64,000 nucleotides of DNA from Heyndrickxia camelliae. GTDB lineage: Bacteria; Bacillota; Bacilli; Bacillales; Bacillaceae_C. Below the pieces are notes generated by a model. That model saw nothing but the letters and a program-made list of their open reading frames with translations, searched no databases and was not told the DNA's origin. How positions within the stretch are numbered: the first letter of the stretch is position 1; each line of letters starts with the position of its first letter. Positions 50,187 through 61,356 of this stretch are shown piece by piece. The DNA is taken from the NCBI RefSeq assembly GCF_002844575.1, contig NZ_PIQO01000021.1:1-64000 (forward strand). Reading direction: 5' to 3'. The position numbers were made by a program, and so were the translations under genes.

Positions 50187-52421
50187 TTAATACTCAATAT
50201 TTTTCAATGGTATTGACCATTCTTCAAAATCCTCTTCCCCTTTATTTTTAGCAAAAGCTACAGCTGTTATCTTTCGCAAGAATGTTTGCTTAGGCAAACT
50301 GAGTTGATTATCAATCATTCCAGCACCTATATGATCTTTAAAATCTAAAAATTCTATGAAAGATAATGTTTCTGAATCAAATAGAGCTATTCCAAATTCC
50401 TCCGCCCCCATAGGCAAATAGGCTTCATACCTTATATATCCAGGTTTATCTCCAGGAACAATGGAGAATCCCATTATTCTAGGATAGCTTGGCTCTTTAA
50501 CGGCAAATAGATATGGAATGTTAATCTTTTGATGGCCTGCCTCAAGTGTAAGACGGCCATCAACAATTTCCTTTTCATCCCAAAATTTCCTTGTTAATAT
50601 AACTCTTATCGGAATTCTCTTCTTCTCATTTGGCTTGATATAAAACGATTGAGGTAATTCCCATCTTATATTAGGATGGAATGTTTCTTGATTGAATGAA
50701 TAATGCTGCACAGTATTCGAAGTGTTCTTAATCGTTAAATATCTTGTTCGATCTTTAAAATCCTCCGTCAATATACCAAAAGAAAGACTTCCAGGAATTA
50801 CCAAAGATTGTGTTTTGACTGCTTTCTCCACCTGAATTCTGCCTGCACCTTGTTCAAAAACTTTATAAAGCTTTTCATTATGATCAAATAAAGGTTTTGC
50901 TGTATTCATTAATGCCGCTTTGACTTCTTCCGGTTTCCAAGTAGGATGGGCTTGTTTCATAAGAGCTGCAGCACCGGTGACAAACGGGGCTGCCATACTA
51001 GTCCCTTGAAGTGCAGTATAATCTCCTCTTGGAATCGTACTATTTATTGCTACTCCTGGTGCAGTTACATCAGGTTTTACAGACCAATTTACCGTTACAG
51101 GTCCACGTGAGCTAAAATCAGCTAGTAAATCCGCTTCTTTTTTATAGATAGTTGTAGCTAATAGAGCTTTTCGCTTTGTCTCCGATTGAATTTTCTCCCC
51201 AGAATTCCTTGGAATTGACGCAACAGGGATAGGGCATTCCTTATCTACCATTCCTGCAAATTCACCATCTGTATTATTATATAGAATCACCCCTAATGCA
51301 CCAGCTTTTGCAGCATTTAGTACTTTCTCCGTAAAGGTGTTCCCTCCCCTTTTTATTAAAACAATCTTTCCTTCTGCCTTCTTTATTTCTCCCCTTTTAC
51401 CAATCCCTCCATCAACCAAAGGAACCGATCGGTCAAAACTCCATTTTTTGCTGCCGTGTAAAGGTGAAAGTGGAATGTTACCATTTATGCTTGGAACGGA
51501 CAAATAAGGACTATTTAATGTTGGAGTGGATGCTCCCACAGAAATAGCACTGGACGAAGTACCTGGGGAACCAACAGTCCACATATTTGGACCGGAATTA
51601 CCATTCGATGTAACAGCAATTATCCCTTTAGCAACCGCATTATTCAACGCCATGCTAACAGGCAAATCAGGTCCATTAATATTTGTACCTAAAGACAGAT
51701 TTATGACGTCCATTTTATCCTTTATACTCCGATCAATTGCAGCTAAAACCTGATCTGTCGTTCCCTTTCCTCCAGGACCTAATACCCTATAGGAATATAA
51801 ATTTACCTCTGGAGCAACACCATGCATCTTTCCATTAGCGGCAATAATTCCAGCAACATGGGTGCCATGAATAGTCATCCCTTTTCGATCCATGGCTTCC
51901 AGGGGATTCTCGTCCCCATCAACAAAATCAAACCCGCCTTTATAGCTTCCTATTAAATCAGGATGATTATAATCAATCCCTGTATCAATTACTCCTACAT
52001 TTACACCTTTACCTGTTAAACGATTTCCGTAACGATCTCTGATTCCCCTTACTCCCTCCGTACCTATTAATTGGTTGTTTCCACTATTAATAAAATCTGT
52101 TGTATATACATTAGATTCAAAAACAGTTTTTACTTGATGAAAGTTTTTTGCAAACTGTTCTAATTCATGCTTTTGTCCCTTTAATGAAAAGCCGGTAAAG
52201 GCATCTGTAAATAGATACCTGATTTTCAATGTTCGATAACCAGAAAGAGAGCTTTGTATAACATTTTCATCAGGACGCTCGGACGTAGAAAAAATCATAA
52301 TCGTTTCTTCATTTGTGGATGTTTTAGGATAAGGGGGTATTTCCCAACTATGTGCACTGCTGGAGTGAAAGGATATAAAAAGCAGACAAACCGCTATAAA
52401 GAATACTCGTATATTTTTCAT
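50187..52421 (-). CDS. vpr: Secreted S8 serine protease, Vpr-like
   Basis: A 744-residue exported subtilase with signal peptide (about 1-23), inhibitor-like propeptide (about 40-100), catalytic Asp146 (GVIDTGID), His185 (HGTHVAGI), oxyanion Asn275 (GNSGPN) and Ser475 (GTSMAAP). A PA insert (about 325-425) and a C-terminal domain with EPSYPRIMG and YLPMGAEEFGIALFDSE resemble B. subtilis Vpr. Shorter by about 60 residues than that protein. It probably degrades extracellular protein. Alone in its unit; no clear terminator seen. Confidence 0.88.
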   Translation of the reverse strand: MKNIRVFFIAVCLLFISFHSSSAHSWEIPPYPKTSTNEETIMIFSTSERPDENVIQSSLSGYRTLKIRYLFTDAFTGFSLKGQKHELEQFAKNFHQVKTVFESNVYTTDFINSGNNQLIGTEGVRGIRDRYGNRLTGKGVNVGVIDTGIDYNHPDLIGSYKGGFDFVDGDENPLEAMDRKGMTIHGTHVAGIIAANGKMHGVAPEVNLYSYRVLGPGGKGTTDQVLAAIDRSIKDKMDVINLSLGTNINGPDLPVSMALNNAVAKGIIAVTSNGNSGPNMWTVGSPGTSSSAISVGASTPTLNSPYLSVPSINGNIPLSPLHGSKKWSFDRSVPLVDGGIGKRGEIKKAEGKIVLIKRGGNTFTEKVLNAAKAGALGVILYNNTDGEFAGMVDKECPIPVASIPRNSGEKIQSETKRKALLATTIYKKEADLLADFSSRGPVTVNWSVKPDVTAPGVAINSTIPRGDYTALQGTSMAAPFVTGAAALMKQAHPTWKPEEVKAALMNTAKPLFDHNEKLYKVFEQGAGRIQVEKAVKTQSLVIPGSLSFGILTEDFKDRTRYLTIKNTSNTVQHYSFNQETFHPNIRWELPQSFYIKPNEKKRIPIRVILTRKFWDEKEIVDGRLTLEAGHQKINIPYLFAVKEPSYPRIMGFSIVPGDKPGYIRYEAYLPMGAEEFGIALFDSETLSFIEFLDFKDHIGAGMIDNQLSLPKQTFLRKITAVAFAKNKGEEDFEEWSIPLKNIEY

Positions 52422-52660
52422 GATACCTCCCCTTTTTCCTTATGTTTTCTCGAAAGTAACGGAATATTCCACAACGCACTTTCCTTTTCATTTAAATCGA
52501 AAAATGGGCATTTTTATTAGTTTTGTAAAAGCTTTAAGCGGCTATAAAAAAGTAATGACAAAGAAGCAAACATTGCATATTTTAATCTTCATTTCACAAA
52601 CGTCCTTTCCTTCTTAACTACTTATATAATTATCTATCTTCATGGAGGGTGGTGTATTAA

Positions 52661-53941
52661 ATGAACAAAATTAAAAATTGGATTGGAGCTCTCGTCCTAT
52701 CTATCGGATTATTATTTTCCTTTGGCGTAAGTTCTTATGCAGCTGAGCCTGATGTAGACTTCATCGATGTTTCACATCATAATGGTGAGCTCGGTTTACC
52801 GCTCGCCTTCTATCAAACTATTAAAGAGAGTGGTGTAAAAGGGGTTGTGGTAAAGGTTTCCGAAGACAGATATTTTGTTGACCCCGCTGCCAGTGTAAAT
52901 ATCGCAAATGCAAGACAAGCCGGATTAATTGTAAATGCTTATCATTATGCACGATTCACTAGCAATACTATTGCAAAAGCTGAGGCACAGTGGTTTGATA
53001 AGAAATTGAAACTTGTGGGATTTAATAAAGAAAAAGATGGATATGTTGTGGTTGACGTAGAAGCTGATAATCTATCAAGAAATTCTAGCAAACTCACAGA
53101 ATATACTAATACATTTATTTCTGAAATGAAAAGAATTGGGTATACACGCATTGATTTATATAGTGGCTCTTATTTTTATAATAACAATTTACAGCCTAAA
53201 GCTTTAATTATCAATAAACCTTGGCTTGCCTCCTATCCAGCTAATCCACAAAGAGGAGAACCTACGGCAAACTTTACAAACGGAAAAGGTGCATGGCAAT
53301 GGGCGGAGGATTATCACTTTAACGGACTTAGCCGCTATGGATATTTCGATGTATCCGAGGATTACGCTGGAAAATATAGTACAAAAACCAAATCGACTCA
53401 AAAGGTTACGAAGCATGTTGGAACAATCAAACCAATTTCGATTGTTGATTATTTAAAATCAAAGAAAAAGGATTCATCTTTTAAAGCGCGGCAGAAACTA
53501 GCTGTGAAATATGGCATTGCCAATTATAACGGTACTTCCGCCCAAAATCTCGCCTTACTTGCTAAACTAAAGTCAGGTGCGAAGCCTGCCAAAGTAAATC
53601 TTCAGAATAGCAAACTTACAACAAAAAGCTCTTTGACAACAATCTATACAGTGAAAAAAGGAGATACGTTAAGTGGAATTGCCAAAAGGCACCATACTAC
53701 TGTATCCAAATTAAAGTCAATAAATAAAATAAAGAATGTTAATTTCATTCGCGTCGGACAAAAAATGAAAGTTACAGCAACAAGTGAATCTAAAAATACC
53801 GCAACATACCGCACAGTCGTTAAAGGCGACACGTTATGGGATATTGCGCGAGAATATCGAACAACTGTTAAAAAACTAAAATCTATGAACGGGTTAAAAT
53901 CAGATATTATTTACCCTGACCAAAAAATAAGGGTTTCGTGA
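52661..53941 (+). CDS. GH25 lysozyme with two LysM repeats, secreted
   Basis: A 426-residue exported muramidase. Signal peptide about 1-28 ending SSYAAEP; GH25 domain (about 32-240) with FIDVSHHNG (Asp36) and the catalytic DxE in VVVDVEA (Asp132, Glu134); two LysM domains (about 322-370: [20 protein letters not shown]; about 383-426: [20 protein letters not shown]). LysM binds peptidoglycan and GH25 cleaves it, so it likely serves in wall turnover or lysis of other cells. ATG follows GGAGGGTGGTG. It ends in a shared bidirectional terminator. Confidence 0.9.
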   Translation: MNKIKNWIGALVLSIGLLFSFGVSSYAAEPDVDFIDVSHHNGELGLPLAFYQTIKESGVKGVVVKVSEDRYFVDPAASVNIANARQAGLIVNAYHYARFTSNTIAKAEAQWFDKKLKLVGFNKEKDGYVVVDVEADNLSRNSSKLTEYTNTFISEMKRIGYTRIDLYSGSYFYNNNLQPKALIINKPWLASYPANPQRGEPTANFTNGKGAWQWAEDYHFNGLSRYGYFDVSEDYAGKYSTKTKSTQKVTKHVGTIKPISIVDYLKSKKKDSSFKARQKLAVKYGIANYNGTSAQNLALLAKLKSGAKPAKVNLQNSKLTTKSSLTTIYTVKKGDTLSGIAKRHHTTVSKLKSINKIKNVNFIRVGQKMKVTATSESKNTATYRTVVKGDTLWDIAREYRTTVKKLKSMNGLKSDIIYPDQKIRVS

Positions 53942-53963
53942 TAGTTGAGATGAGTGATAAAAA

Positions 53964-54096
53964 AAGAGGTGGGACAAAACGCAGTGAAAATCAAAAAAAC
54001 GCATGAAATCAAATTTAAAAACCTTGATTTCATGCGTTTTTGCTTTCGTAGATTTGACGAATTTCAATGATTTTTTTACTTATGTCCCAGCCTCTT
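53964..54096. repeat. TGGGACA-type inverted repeat with bidirectional terminator core
   Basis: Ends AAGAGGTGGGACA (53964-53976) and TGTCCCAGCCTCTT (54083-54096) are inverted with one extra base. The core is a perfect 18-bp stem, AAAAACGCATGAAATCAA (53995-54012) and TTGATTTCATGCGTTTTT (54024-54041). It terminates both convergent genes and includes the mnaA stop codon. Confidence 0.7.
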
Positions 54097-55207
54097 CCTT
54101 AAAATACTCTGTTATTACGTTAACAATACGGCGAGATGCTTGTCCATCACCATACGGATTGGAAGCTTTGGCCATTTTATCATGGATCTGTTGATCTGTA
54201 AGCAATTCTGTCGCTAATCGATAGATTGTTTCTTCTTCAACACCTGCAAGTTTTAATGTTCCTGCCTCAATTCCCTCTGGGCGTTCCGTTGTATCTCGTA
54301 ATACTAAAACGGGAACTCCTAAGGATGGAGCTTCTTCTTGCACGCCGCCTGAATCCGTTAATATTAAGTACGCATGATTAGCGAAGTTATGAAAATCAAT
54401 CACATCTAAAGGCTCTATTAAATGAATTCGCGGATCATTCCCCAATATTTCATCCGCTAATTCTCGAACAACTGGATTTAAATGAACAGGGTATACAACT
54501 TGAACATCTGACTGTTCATTTACGATTCGCTTTATAGCGCGAAACATATTTCTCATTGGTTCCCCATGATTTTCACGTCGATGAGCTGTAAGCAGAATAA
54601 GACGATCGTCTCCCACTTTTTTAAGAATTTCATGAGTATATTCCTCTTTTACCGTTGTTTGAAGAGCGTCGATAGCTGTGTTGCCAGTAACATAAATACT
54701 GTCTTTCTTTTTACCCTCAGAAAGTAAATTTTGAGCTGATTTTTCAGTTGGAGCAAAATGAATATCCGCGAGAACACCAGTTAATTGGCGGTTCATTTCC
54801 TCAGGATACGGAGAATATTTATTCCATGTACGCAAACCAGCTTCCACATGTCCAACAACAATTTGATTGTAATAAGCAGCTAAGCTTGCGATAAATGTTG
54901 TAGTAGTATCACCGTGAACAAGGACTATATCCGGTTTTACTTCCTTCATAACCTTATCTAATCCTTCAAGGCCTCTTGTTGTAATATCGATTAAAGTTTG
55001 GCGGTTCTTCATGATATTTAAATCATAGTCAGGAGTTATTTGAAAAATAGCCAAAACCTGATCCAGCATTTCTCTATGTTGTGCCGTCACCGTGACAATG
55101 GATTCAAACTTGTCAGGATATTTCTGTAATTCAAGAACTAGCGGCGCCATTTTAATAGCTTCAGGTCTTGTACCAAAAATAGTCATGACTTTAATTCGTT
55201 TATTCAT
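54080..55207 (-). CDS. mnaA: UDP-N-acetylglucosamine 2-epimerase (non-hydrolysing) MnaA
   Basis: A 375-residue enzyme converting UDP-GlcNAc to UDP-ManNAc, used for teichoic acid linkage-unit synthesis. It shows MTIFGTRPEAIKMAPLVLEL, VTAQHREMLDQVL, LVHGDTTT, GHVEAGLRTWN, PYPEEMNRQLTGVLADIHFAPTE, LTAHRRENHGEP and LTDSGGVQEEAPSLGVPVLVLRDTTERPEG. It ends EEAGT, with the last codons and stop inside the TGGGACA repeat. The same family includes WecB; the substrate role is judged from the Gram-positive context. Confidence 0.93.
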   Translation of the reverse strand: MNKRIKVMTIFGTRPEAIKMAPLVLELQKYPDKFESIVTVTAQHREMLDQVLAIFQITPDYDLNIMKNRQTLIDITTRGLEGLDKVMKEVKPDIVLVHGDTTTTFIASLAAYYNQIVVGHVEAGLRTWNKYSPYPEEMNRQLTGVLADIHFAPTEKSAQNLLSEGKKKDSIYVTGNTAIDALQTTVKEEYTHEILKKVGDDRLILLTAHRRENHGEPMRNMFRAIKRIVNEQSDVQVVYPVHLNPVVRELADEILGNDPRIHLIEPLDVIDFHNFANHAYLILTDSGGVQEEAPSLGVPVLVLRDTTERPEGIEAGTLKLAGVEEETIYRLATELLTDQQIHDKMAKASNPYGDGQASRRIVNVITEYFKEEAGT

Positions 55208-55336
55208 AAGTAGAGTCTCCCTTTAAAAGGCCTATTTATTTACTTTAATTCGACTTTTTCCCCATAAATAAGCAACTAGTATAAAATCACTATCGCTAAT
55301 TTATACATAACAACCATTTTTCAGAAAGCCTATTGT

Positions 55337-55981
<645 letters not shown>

Positions 55982-56110
55982 TTATGTATTTGCTAATTTG
56001 TTGCACAGTATTTTGATTATAACCACGGGTAGGATAACATATCCTGATTTTTATGTTTTTGCCTACTAAATACTATAACGTATCCTTTTAATTTTCCAAA
56101 CCAATTTTAC

Positions 56111-56159
56111 ACGAAAAAGGAGTTAGACCTCAAGGCTTGACCTTTGATCTAACTCCTTT
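56111..56159 (-). terminator. Terminator of glyA
   Basis: Perfect 12-bp stem AAAGGAGTTAGA (56116-56127) / TCTAACTCCTTT (56148-56159), with T-run on the minus strand. Confidence 0.85.
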
Positions 56160-56175
56160 GTAGGATTTAATCCTA

Positions 56176-57420
56176 TTATTTGTTCGGATAAAGAGGAAAT
56201 TTACTCGTTAGTTTTGCAACACGCGTCCGAGCTTCTTCCAATTTTTCCTCATTATCGTGATTTTTTAAAGTAAAAGCAATAAGAGATGCAATTTCATCCA
56301 TTTCTTCGAGACCAAATCCTCTAGAAGTAACCGCAGCTGTACCAATACGGATACCACTTGTTACAAAAGGACTTTCAGTGTCAAACGGGATGGTATTTTT
56401 GTTGACTGTTACTCCTATTTCATCCAATACTTTTTCAGCCAATTTGCCTGTAATATTTAATGAACGAACATCTACTAATAAAAGATGATTATCCGTCCCT
56501 CCAGAAACAAGCTCTAAGCCCTCGCTTTTTAAAGACTCTGCTAAACGTTTAGCATTATCTACTATTTTCACAGCATATTCTTTAAAGCTATCTTGCAGCG
56601 CTTCCCCAAATGCAACTGCTTTTGCAGCAATAACATGCATCAATGGACCGCCTTGAATTCCAGGAAAGATAGATTTATCAATTTTCTTTGCAAATTCTTC
56701 TTTACATAGAATCATTCCGCCACGCGGACCGCGTAATGTTTTATGAGTTGTAGTGGTTACAAAGTCAGCGTATGGAACCGGGCTTTGGTGAATACCTGCA
56801 GCAACAAGACCCGCAATATGCGCCATGTCCACCATCAAATACGCACCGACTTCATCGGCAATTTCACGGAATTTCTTAAAATCTATTTCACGAGGATAAG
56901 CACTTGCACCAGCAACAATTAGTTTAGGCTTATGTGTACGTGCTTTTTCCAAAACATCTTCATAGTTAATATAGTGCGTTTTTTCATCTACACCATATTC
57001 AACAAAATTGTATTGAATACCACTGAAGTTTACAGGGCTTCCATGTGTTAAATGGCCCCCATGTGATAAATTCATTCCAAGAACAGTATCCCCTTGTTCA
57101 AGAATAGTAAAATAAACTGCCATATTTGCTTGCGCACCTGAGTGTGGCTGTACATTGACATGCTCAGCTCCGAAAATTTGCTTTGCACGTTCACGCGCAA
57201 GGTCTTCCACCACGTCCACATATTCACAGCCACCATAGTAACGGCGTCCAGGATAACCTTCAGCATACTTATTTGTTAATACTGATCCTTGTGCTTCCAT
57301 GACCGCTTCACTAACAAAGTTTTCAGAAGCAATTAATTCAATTTTTGACCGTTGACGACCAAGTTCGTCACAAATAGCTTGATAAACTGCTTTATCTTGC
57401 TGGGCAATGTTACTCATCAT
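56176..57420 (-). CDS. glyA: Serine hydroxymethyltransferase
   Basis: A 414-residue PLP enzyme interconverting serine and glycine and charging tetrahydrofolate with one-carbon units. Motifs: [50 protein letters not shown] and the PLP lysine in [14 protein letters not shown]. The start is [13 protein letters not shown], with GGGGGATT upstream. It stands upstream of upp and downstream of ywlG as in B. subtilis. Confidence 0.96.
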   Translation of the reverse strand: MMSNIAQQDKAVYQAICDELGRQRSKIELIASENFVSEAVMEAQGSVLTNKYAEGYPGRRYYGGCEYVDVVEDLARERAKQIFGAEHVNVQPHSGAQANMAVYFTILEQGDTVLGMNLSHGGHLTHGSPVNFSGIQYNFVEYGVDEKTHYINYEDVLEKARTHKPKLIVAGASAYPREIDFKKFREIADEVGAYLMVDMAHIAGLVAAGIHQSPVPYADFVTTTTHKTLRGPRGGMILCKEEFAKKIDKSIFPGIQGGPLMHVIAAKAVAFGEALQDSFKEYAVKIVDNAKRLAESLKSEGLELVSGGTDNHLLLVDVRSLNITGKLAEKVLDEIGVTVNKNTIPFDTESPFVTSGIRIGTAAVTSRGFGLEEMDEIASLIAFTLKNHDNEEKLEEARTRVAKLTSKFPLYPNK

Positions 57421-57605
57421 AATCCCCCTTGTGCAAATATCAGTATGAAAATACTTTTTTATTCTATCATAATCTTTTGAAAGATGGTGATGATTTTAGA
57501 ATGTTTCATGTCTCGGTAATAACCTTTCCCTCTTTTATTGGCAAAAGGAAAGAGCACCAAACTATATAATAGATCAAAAGTCCTTTCGCTAGATTATTCA
57601 ACTAT

Positions 57606-57648
57606 ATAAAAAAGAAAAGGAGATTTTGCATATTGGCAAAATCTCCTT
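57606..57648 (-). terminator. Terminator of ywlG
   Basis: Perfect 13-bp stem AAGGAGATTTTGC (57617-57629) / GCAAAATCTCCTT (57636-57648), with a T-rich tract on the minus strand. Confidence 0.85.
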
Positions 57649-57659
57649 CAGACTCGTTA

Positions 57660-58208
57660 TTATTCGTATACTGCTCGCGGGCCTCCGATTAGTTTCGGAC
57701 GTGTTTTGGCTAAGGTCACATGTGCAGATCCTATTTGATTTAGTGAAGCGCGAACAGGGACTGTAACATGTTTTAGATGCATTCCGATGAAAGTATCCCC
57801 GATATCCATTCCTAAATCCGCTTTGATAAACTCTACTAAGATAGGGTCTTCAAGATGTTCATAAGCATAGGTTGCCATTGCTCCTCCAGCTTTCCTAACA
57901 GGGATAACAGCTACTTCTTCCCACCCCTTATTCTCTGCTACCTTTCGATCTACTACAAGCGCACGATTTAAATGTTCACAGCACTGGAATGCAAGATGAA
58001 CCCCGTGTTTTTTAGCAAAAAAATAGAGATTATCATATATTAAGGAGGCTACCTCCATAGTTCCCGAAGTGCCTATTCTTTCTCCCATTACTTCCGATGT
58101 AGAACACCCAATTACCATTACCTGCCCTTTTTTTAAAGTAACTTGGGATGAAAAATCCATTAGTATTGTTTGTAACTGTTTCTCTATTTGGGCTAGATCA
58201 CTTTTCAA
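57660..58208 (-). CDS. ywlG: YwlG-like protein (TIGR01440 family)
   Basis: A 182-residue cytoplasmic protein that starts [18 protein letters not shown]. It contains [22 protein letters not shown] and [18 protein letters not shown], typical of the YwlG family. The family role is unknown. The gene lies 19 bases after rpiB, in the same direction, and is followed by a terminator. Confidence 0.85.
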   Translation of the reverse strand: MKSDLAQIEKQLQTILMDFSSQVTLKKGQVMVIGCSTSEVMGERIGTSGTMEVASLIYDNLYFFAKKHGVHLAFQCCEHLNRALVVDRKVAENKGWEEVAVIPVRKAGGAMATYAYEHLEDPILVEFIKADLGMDIGDTFIGMHLKHVTVPVRASLNQIGSAHVTLAKTRPKLIGGPRAVYE

Positions 58209-58227
58209 ATCGGGATACCTCCCTTAT

Positions 58228-58674
58228 TTATGAGTGTGTTTCTTCGTAAGTGGTTAACTTTTCAATACGTCGCGCATGACGTCCACCTTCAAACTCCGTT
58301 GTGAGCCATACTCTTGCAATTTCTCTAGCAAGTCCCGGACCAATAACTCTTTCCCCCATCGCTAATACATTACTATCATTATGCTGGCGAGTCGCCTTCG
58401 CACTGAATACATCATGTACTAGGGCACACCGAATTCCTTTTACTTTATTGGCAGATATGCTCATGCCTATCCCCGTTCCGCATATTAAAATCCCTCTATC
58501 AAACTCCCCTCTAGCTACCTTTTCCGCTACAGGCAATGCATAATCAGGATAGTCTACGGATTCTTCGCAGTCACAGCCAAAATCTTCGTATTCCAACCCC
58601 ATTTCCTCTAATAATCCTTTTATTTCCTCACGAATGTGAATGCCCCCGTGATCAGATGCCAATGCTACTTTCAT
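58228..58674 (-). CDS. rpiB: Ribose-5-phosphate isomerase B
   Basis: A 148-residue sugar isomerase of the RpiB/LacAB family (pentose phosphate pathway). It starts MKVALASDHGGIHIREEIK, has the active cysteine in LICGTGIGMSISANK and CALVHDVFSAKATRQHNDSNVLAMG. In B. subtilis the same gene (ywlF) lies downstream of ywlE; here a chemoreceptor gene is placed between them. Confidence 0.93.
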   Translation of the reverse strand: MKVALASDHGGIHIREEIKGLLEEMGLEYEDFGCDCEESVDYPDYALPVAEKVARGEFDRGILICGTGIGMSISANKVKGIRCALVHDVFSAKATRQHNDSNVLAMGERVIGPGLAREIARVWLTTEFEGGRHARRIEKLTTYEETHS

Positions 58675-58756
58675 TGTCAGTTCCCCTTTCTTTTATCTAC
58701 TATAATTTTCACATATTCCATCAAAAATATAAATAAGAAAGCTTTCCTGAAAATAA

Positions 58757-58786
58757 AATAAAAAACCAAGACATTATGTCTCGGCT
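58757..58786 (-). terminator. Terminator of the chemoreceptor gene
   Basis: CCAAGACAT and ATGTCTCGG (58766-58784) form a near-palindromic stem with one mismatch and T-run on the minus strand. Confidence 0.65.
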
Positions 58787-60072
58787 TATAAATGAAAACG
58801 CGCAATTGTACTTTTTAATTTTTCAGCATGACCTTTCAAATCAAATGCTAATTGATCAATGGTTTCCATCACATTCGCTTGCTCCTTCGTTGCTTCTGTT
58901 ACTTCTTCTGCCCCAGCAGACGTTTCTTCAGCAATAGCTGCAACCTCTTGTGATTGCTGGGATGTCAGTTGAATACTCTCCATTTGCCTATCGACTAAAC
59001 CGGAGATGCCCTTTACTTTTTCTGCAACCTCATGAATAATTTCTGTCATCTTTTCAATCACCTGATTTGTTTTTGTTCCTTTTGCCGCTTCTTGATTAGC
59101 AGACTCAACCTGACTAGAAATATGCTCAACAACACTCTCCACTTCTTGTTGAATTCGATGGATTAATTCTGTAATTCCTTGAACTGCTTTCCCGCTTTCA
59201 TCCGCAAGTTTCCGAACCTCTTCAGCTACAACAGCAAATCCCTTCCCATGCTCTCCAGCACGTGCTGCTTCTATGGATGCATTTAATGCTAAGAGATTTG
59301 TTTGTGCTGCAATGTCTCCAACAAGTAAAATAATTTGCTCAACCTCTTTTGCATTGTCCTCTAATCTTTTAACTGCTTGTAAAGAGTCTTGATTTTCTTT
59401 AGCCAATTTTTCTATTCCGTTGACAAGAGAAAACACGACATCTTGACTTTCCTTTAATTCTGCGAGCATTTCTGTTGAAACCTGTTCTGATGATCTAGCG
59501 TTATCCTGTACCTGCTCTGCAATCCGTATCATATCTTGCGCTGATTCTGCTGTTGATTGAATGGCAATTGCAGAACTTTCAGCTCCTGCCGCAATTTCAC
59601 TAATTGTTTGGGCAATCCCCCCAGCTTGTGCCCGTGCACTTGAAGCCTTTTCAGAAATGGTGATGACATTCTCGTTTGTTTGTTGAAAATTCGCTTCAAT
59701 ACTTTGTACCATTTCTCGTAGATTAGCTAACATATCATTAAAAGCCAACCCCAAAGAGCGAATTTCATCATCTGACTTAGGTAATAAAACATCTGTATGT
59801 ATATTTCCTTGACTAGCACTTATTGCCGCTTTTTCTAAGCGTTGTAATGGTTTCGTAATAAATCCTGCCACCAAAAACGCTAGAATACCTGTCCAAATAA
59901 CCCCTAGTAATAATGTAATTAGGGTAAATAAAGATTCACTCATTTTTATAGCAAAATGGCTGTAAACAAAATTCAAACAGAACATACTAGTAGAGTATGT
60001 AATAATTGCCAAAATGGTTACAAATAAGACTAGCTTTTTCCTTAAGCTGAATTTATATCTCTTTTTCCCCAT
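58786..60072 (-). CDS. Methyl-accepting chemotaxis protein with minimal external domain
   Basis: A 428-residue chemoreceptor. Two membrane segments (about 15-40 and 47-72) are separated by a very short loop, followed by a HAMP domain ([19 protein letters not shown]) and a signalling domain with [51 protein letters not shown]. It signals to CheA/CheW. Without an extracellular sensor it may detect membrane or intracellular signals. I place the start at ATG 60072 (MGKKRYK), with AAAGAGGT at good distance; ATG 60090 overlaps ywlE. No B. subtilis counterpart at this position is recalled. Confidence 0.9.
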   Translation of the reverse strand: MGKKRYKFSLRKKLVLFVTILAIITYSTSMFCLNFVYSHFAIKMSESLFTLITLLLGVIWTGILAFLVAGFITKPLQRLEKAAISASQGNIHTDVLLPKSDDEIRSLGLAFNDMLANLREMVQSIEANFQQTNENVITISEKASSARAQAGGIAQTISEIAAGAESSAIAIQSTAESAQDMIRIAEQVQDNARSSEQVSTEMLAELKESQDVVFSLVNGIEKLAKENQDSLQAVKRLEDNAKEVEQIILLVGDIAAQTNLLALNASIEAARAGEHGKGFAVVAEEVRKLADESGKAVQGITELIHRIQQEVESVVEHISSQVESANQEAAKGTKTNQVIEKMTEIIHEVAEKVKGISGLVDRQMESIQLTSQQSQEVAAIAEETSAGAEEVTEATKEQANVMETIDQLAFDLKGHAEKLKSTIARFHL

Positions 60073-60086
60073 TTGAAGTACCTCTT

Positions 60087-60521
60087 TCATAATTTTTTCA
60101 TCATCTCTTTAATAAGCTCTTCCAACTCCATGTACGTTTTTCTATATATATCAAGGCTCCCTCCATAAGGATCATTTACATCCATGTCGACTTTAGAATC
60201 ATAGACAAACTCCTTTAGCGTAAAAGTCTTATCTGCAGCCTGAGGGTGTTGATAGATAACCGTTTCTTTATGTCCTTCCGTCATGGTAAAAATATAATCC
60301 GCCCATTGTATATCTTCTTTTGTCAGCATCTTGGATGAATGCTGATGATGAATATTGTTTTCTTGAAGTACTTTAATAGCATTCTCCGCTGCATTACTTC
60401 CGTTTGAGGCAAAAATTCCTGCTGATCTAACCTTTATATCGTCCATTTTTTTATTTTTTAAAATCGCTTCTGCCATTGGGCTTCTGCAAGTGTTACCAGT
60501 ACAGATAAATAAAATATTCAA
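60087..60521 (-). CDS. ywlE: Protein-arginine-phosphatase YwlE
   Basis: A 144-residue low-molecular-weight phosphatase. The active loop CTGNTCRSP begins at residue 7; the Thr at position 11 in this loop is the hallmark of arginine-phosphate specificity in YwlE. The general acid lies in [11 protein letters not shown]. In bacilli it counters the arginine kinase McsB and so affects CtsR and protein turnover. The chemoreceptor gene follows directly, with overlapping ends. Confidence 0.93.
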   Translation of the reverse strand: MNILFICTGNTCRSPMAEAILKNKKMDDIKVRSAGIFASNGSNAAENAIKVLQENNIHHQHSSKMLTKEDIQWADYIFTMTEGHKETVIYQHPQAADKTFTLKEFVYDSKVDMDVNDPYGGSLDIYRKTYMELEELIKEMMKKL

Positions 60522-60685
60522 TGTGTTATAACCTCCATTTTTTGAGGATATTGTTTCAAAGTTTTTGCTTTTATTATAGTGGAAAAGACCTAGTTTCCAT
60601 AGTCAATATCCCAAAAGAATAATAATATTTTGTGAAATATACAAGAAGTACTCGCGGAAAGTATCCAGCAATACCGCTTGTTAAC

Positions 60686-60712
60686 TAAAAAAACACACCT
60701 AACAGTGTGTTT
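60686..60712 (-). terminator. Terminator of mntP
   Basis: Perfect 8-bp stem AAACACAC (60691-60698) / GTGTGTTT (60705-60712), with T-run on the minus strand. Confidence 0.8.
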
Positions 60713-60714
60713 CT

Positions 60715-61266
60715 TTATGGTAAAAGTAATTTAATGCCAAAAGCAAAAAGAATGCTTCCACCTAAGACTTCACTATATGTACCAAGCAAGCCTTGTGCCT
60801 TTCTACCAATGATGAGCCCTGCCCAAGTCAAGATGGTTGCAGCAATTCCAAAGCAGACGACTACTGCAGCGGCCCTTGCACCAAATATTCCCAAAGACAA
60901 ACCCACCGAAAAGCTGTCCAAACTTACACTAAATGCAAATAACAGAAGCCCCCAGCCCTCCGGCTTAATAATATTTCGCTCCTCTTTTTTAAAACTGGAA
61001 ATAATCATTTGTATGCCAAGCACGATAATTAAAATTCCTCCAATATATTTGGTTATAGTTCCAAATGTATCAGATAGAAAATGGCCTGCAAGCATTCCAA
61101 TCAAAGGCATCCAAACATGAAAAAAGCCGATGGTTAGTCCTATATAGAATATTTGTTTATAGCGGAGTTGGAACATCCCCATTCCAATTCCAACTGAAAA
61201 TGCATCCATTCCTAGCGCAAAGGCCATTAACATTAATGTGAATAGTTCTGCGATGACTCCTGTCAT
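60715..61266 (-). CDS. mntP: Manganese efflux pump MntP
   Basis: A 183-residue integral membrane protein with about six segments, exporting Mn2+. It carries the two repeated motifs [12 protein letters not shown] and [12 protein letters not shown], whose Asp residues are required for transport. Position beside ywlE and ywlC matches ywlD of B. subtilis. The spacer to ywlC is 90 bases, too short for a yybP-ykoY manganese riboswitch, and none was seen. Confidence 0.93.
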   Translation of the reverse strand: MTGVIAELFTLMLMAFALGMDAFSVGIGMGMFQLRYKQIFYIGLTIGFFHVWMPLIGMLAGHFLSDTFGTITKYIGGILIIVLGIQMIISSFKKEERNIIKPEGWGLLLFAFSVSLDSFSVGLSLGIFGARAAAVVVCFGIAATILTWAGLIIGRKAQGLLGTYSEVLGGSILFAFGIKLLLP

Positions 61267-61356
61267 ATATTTTTTCCTCCTTCGGACATGCCTATTGAAT
61301 ACTTATGCATACCGAAGTAGGTTTAGAATCATCGAAATAAAAATCAGATAATCCCT

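Noticed and set aside
61267-61356. yybP-ykoY manganese riboswitch before mntP
   Set aside because: The spacer is only 90 bases and lacks the conserved loops.
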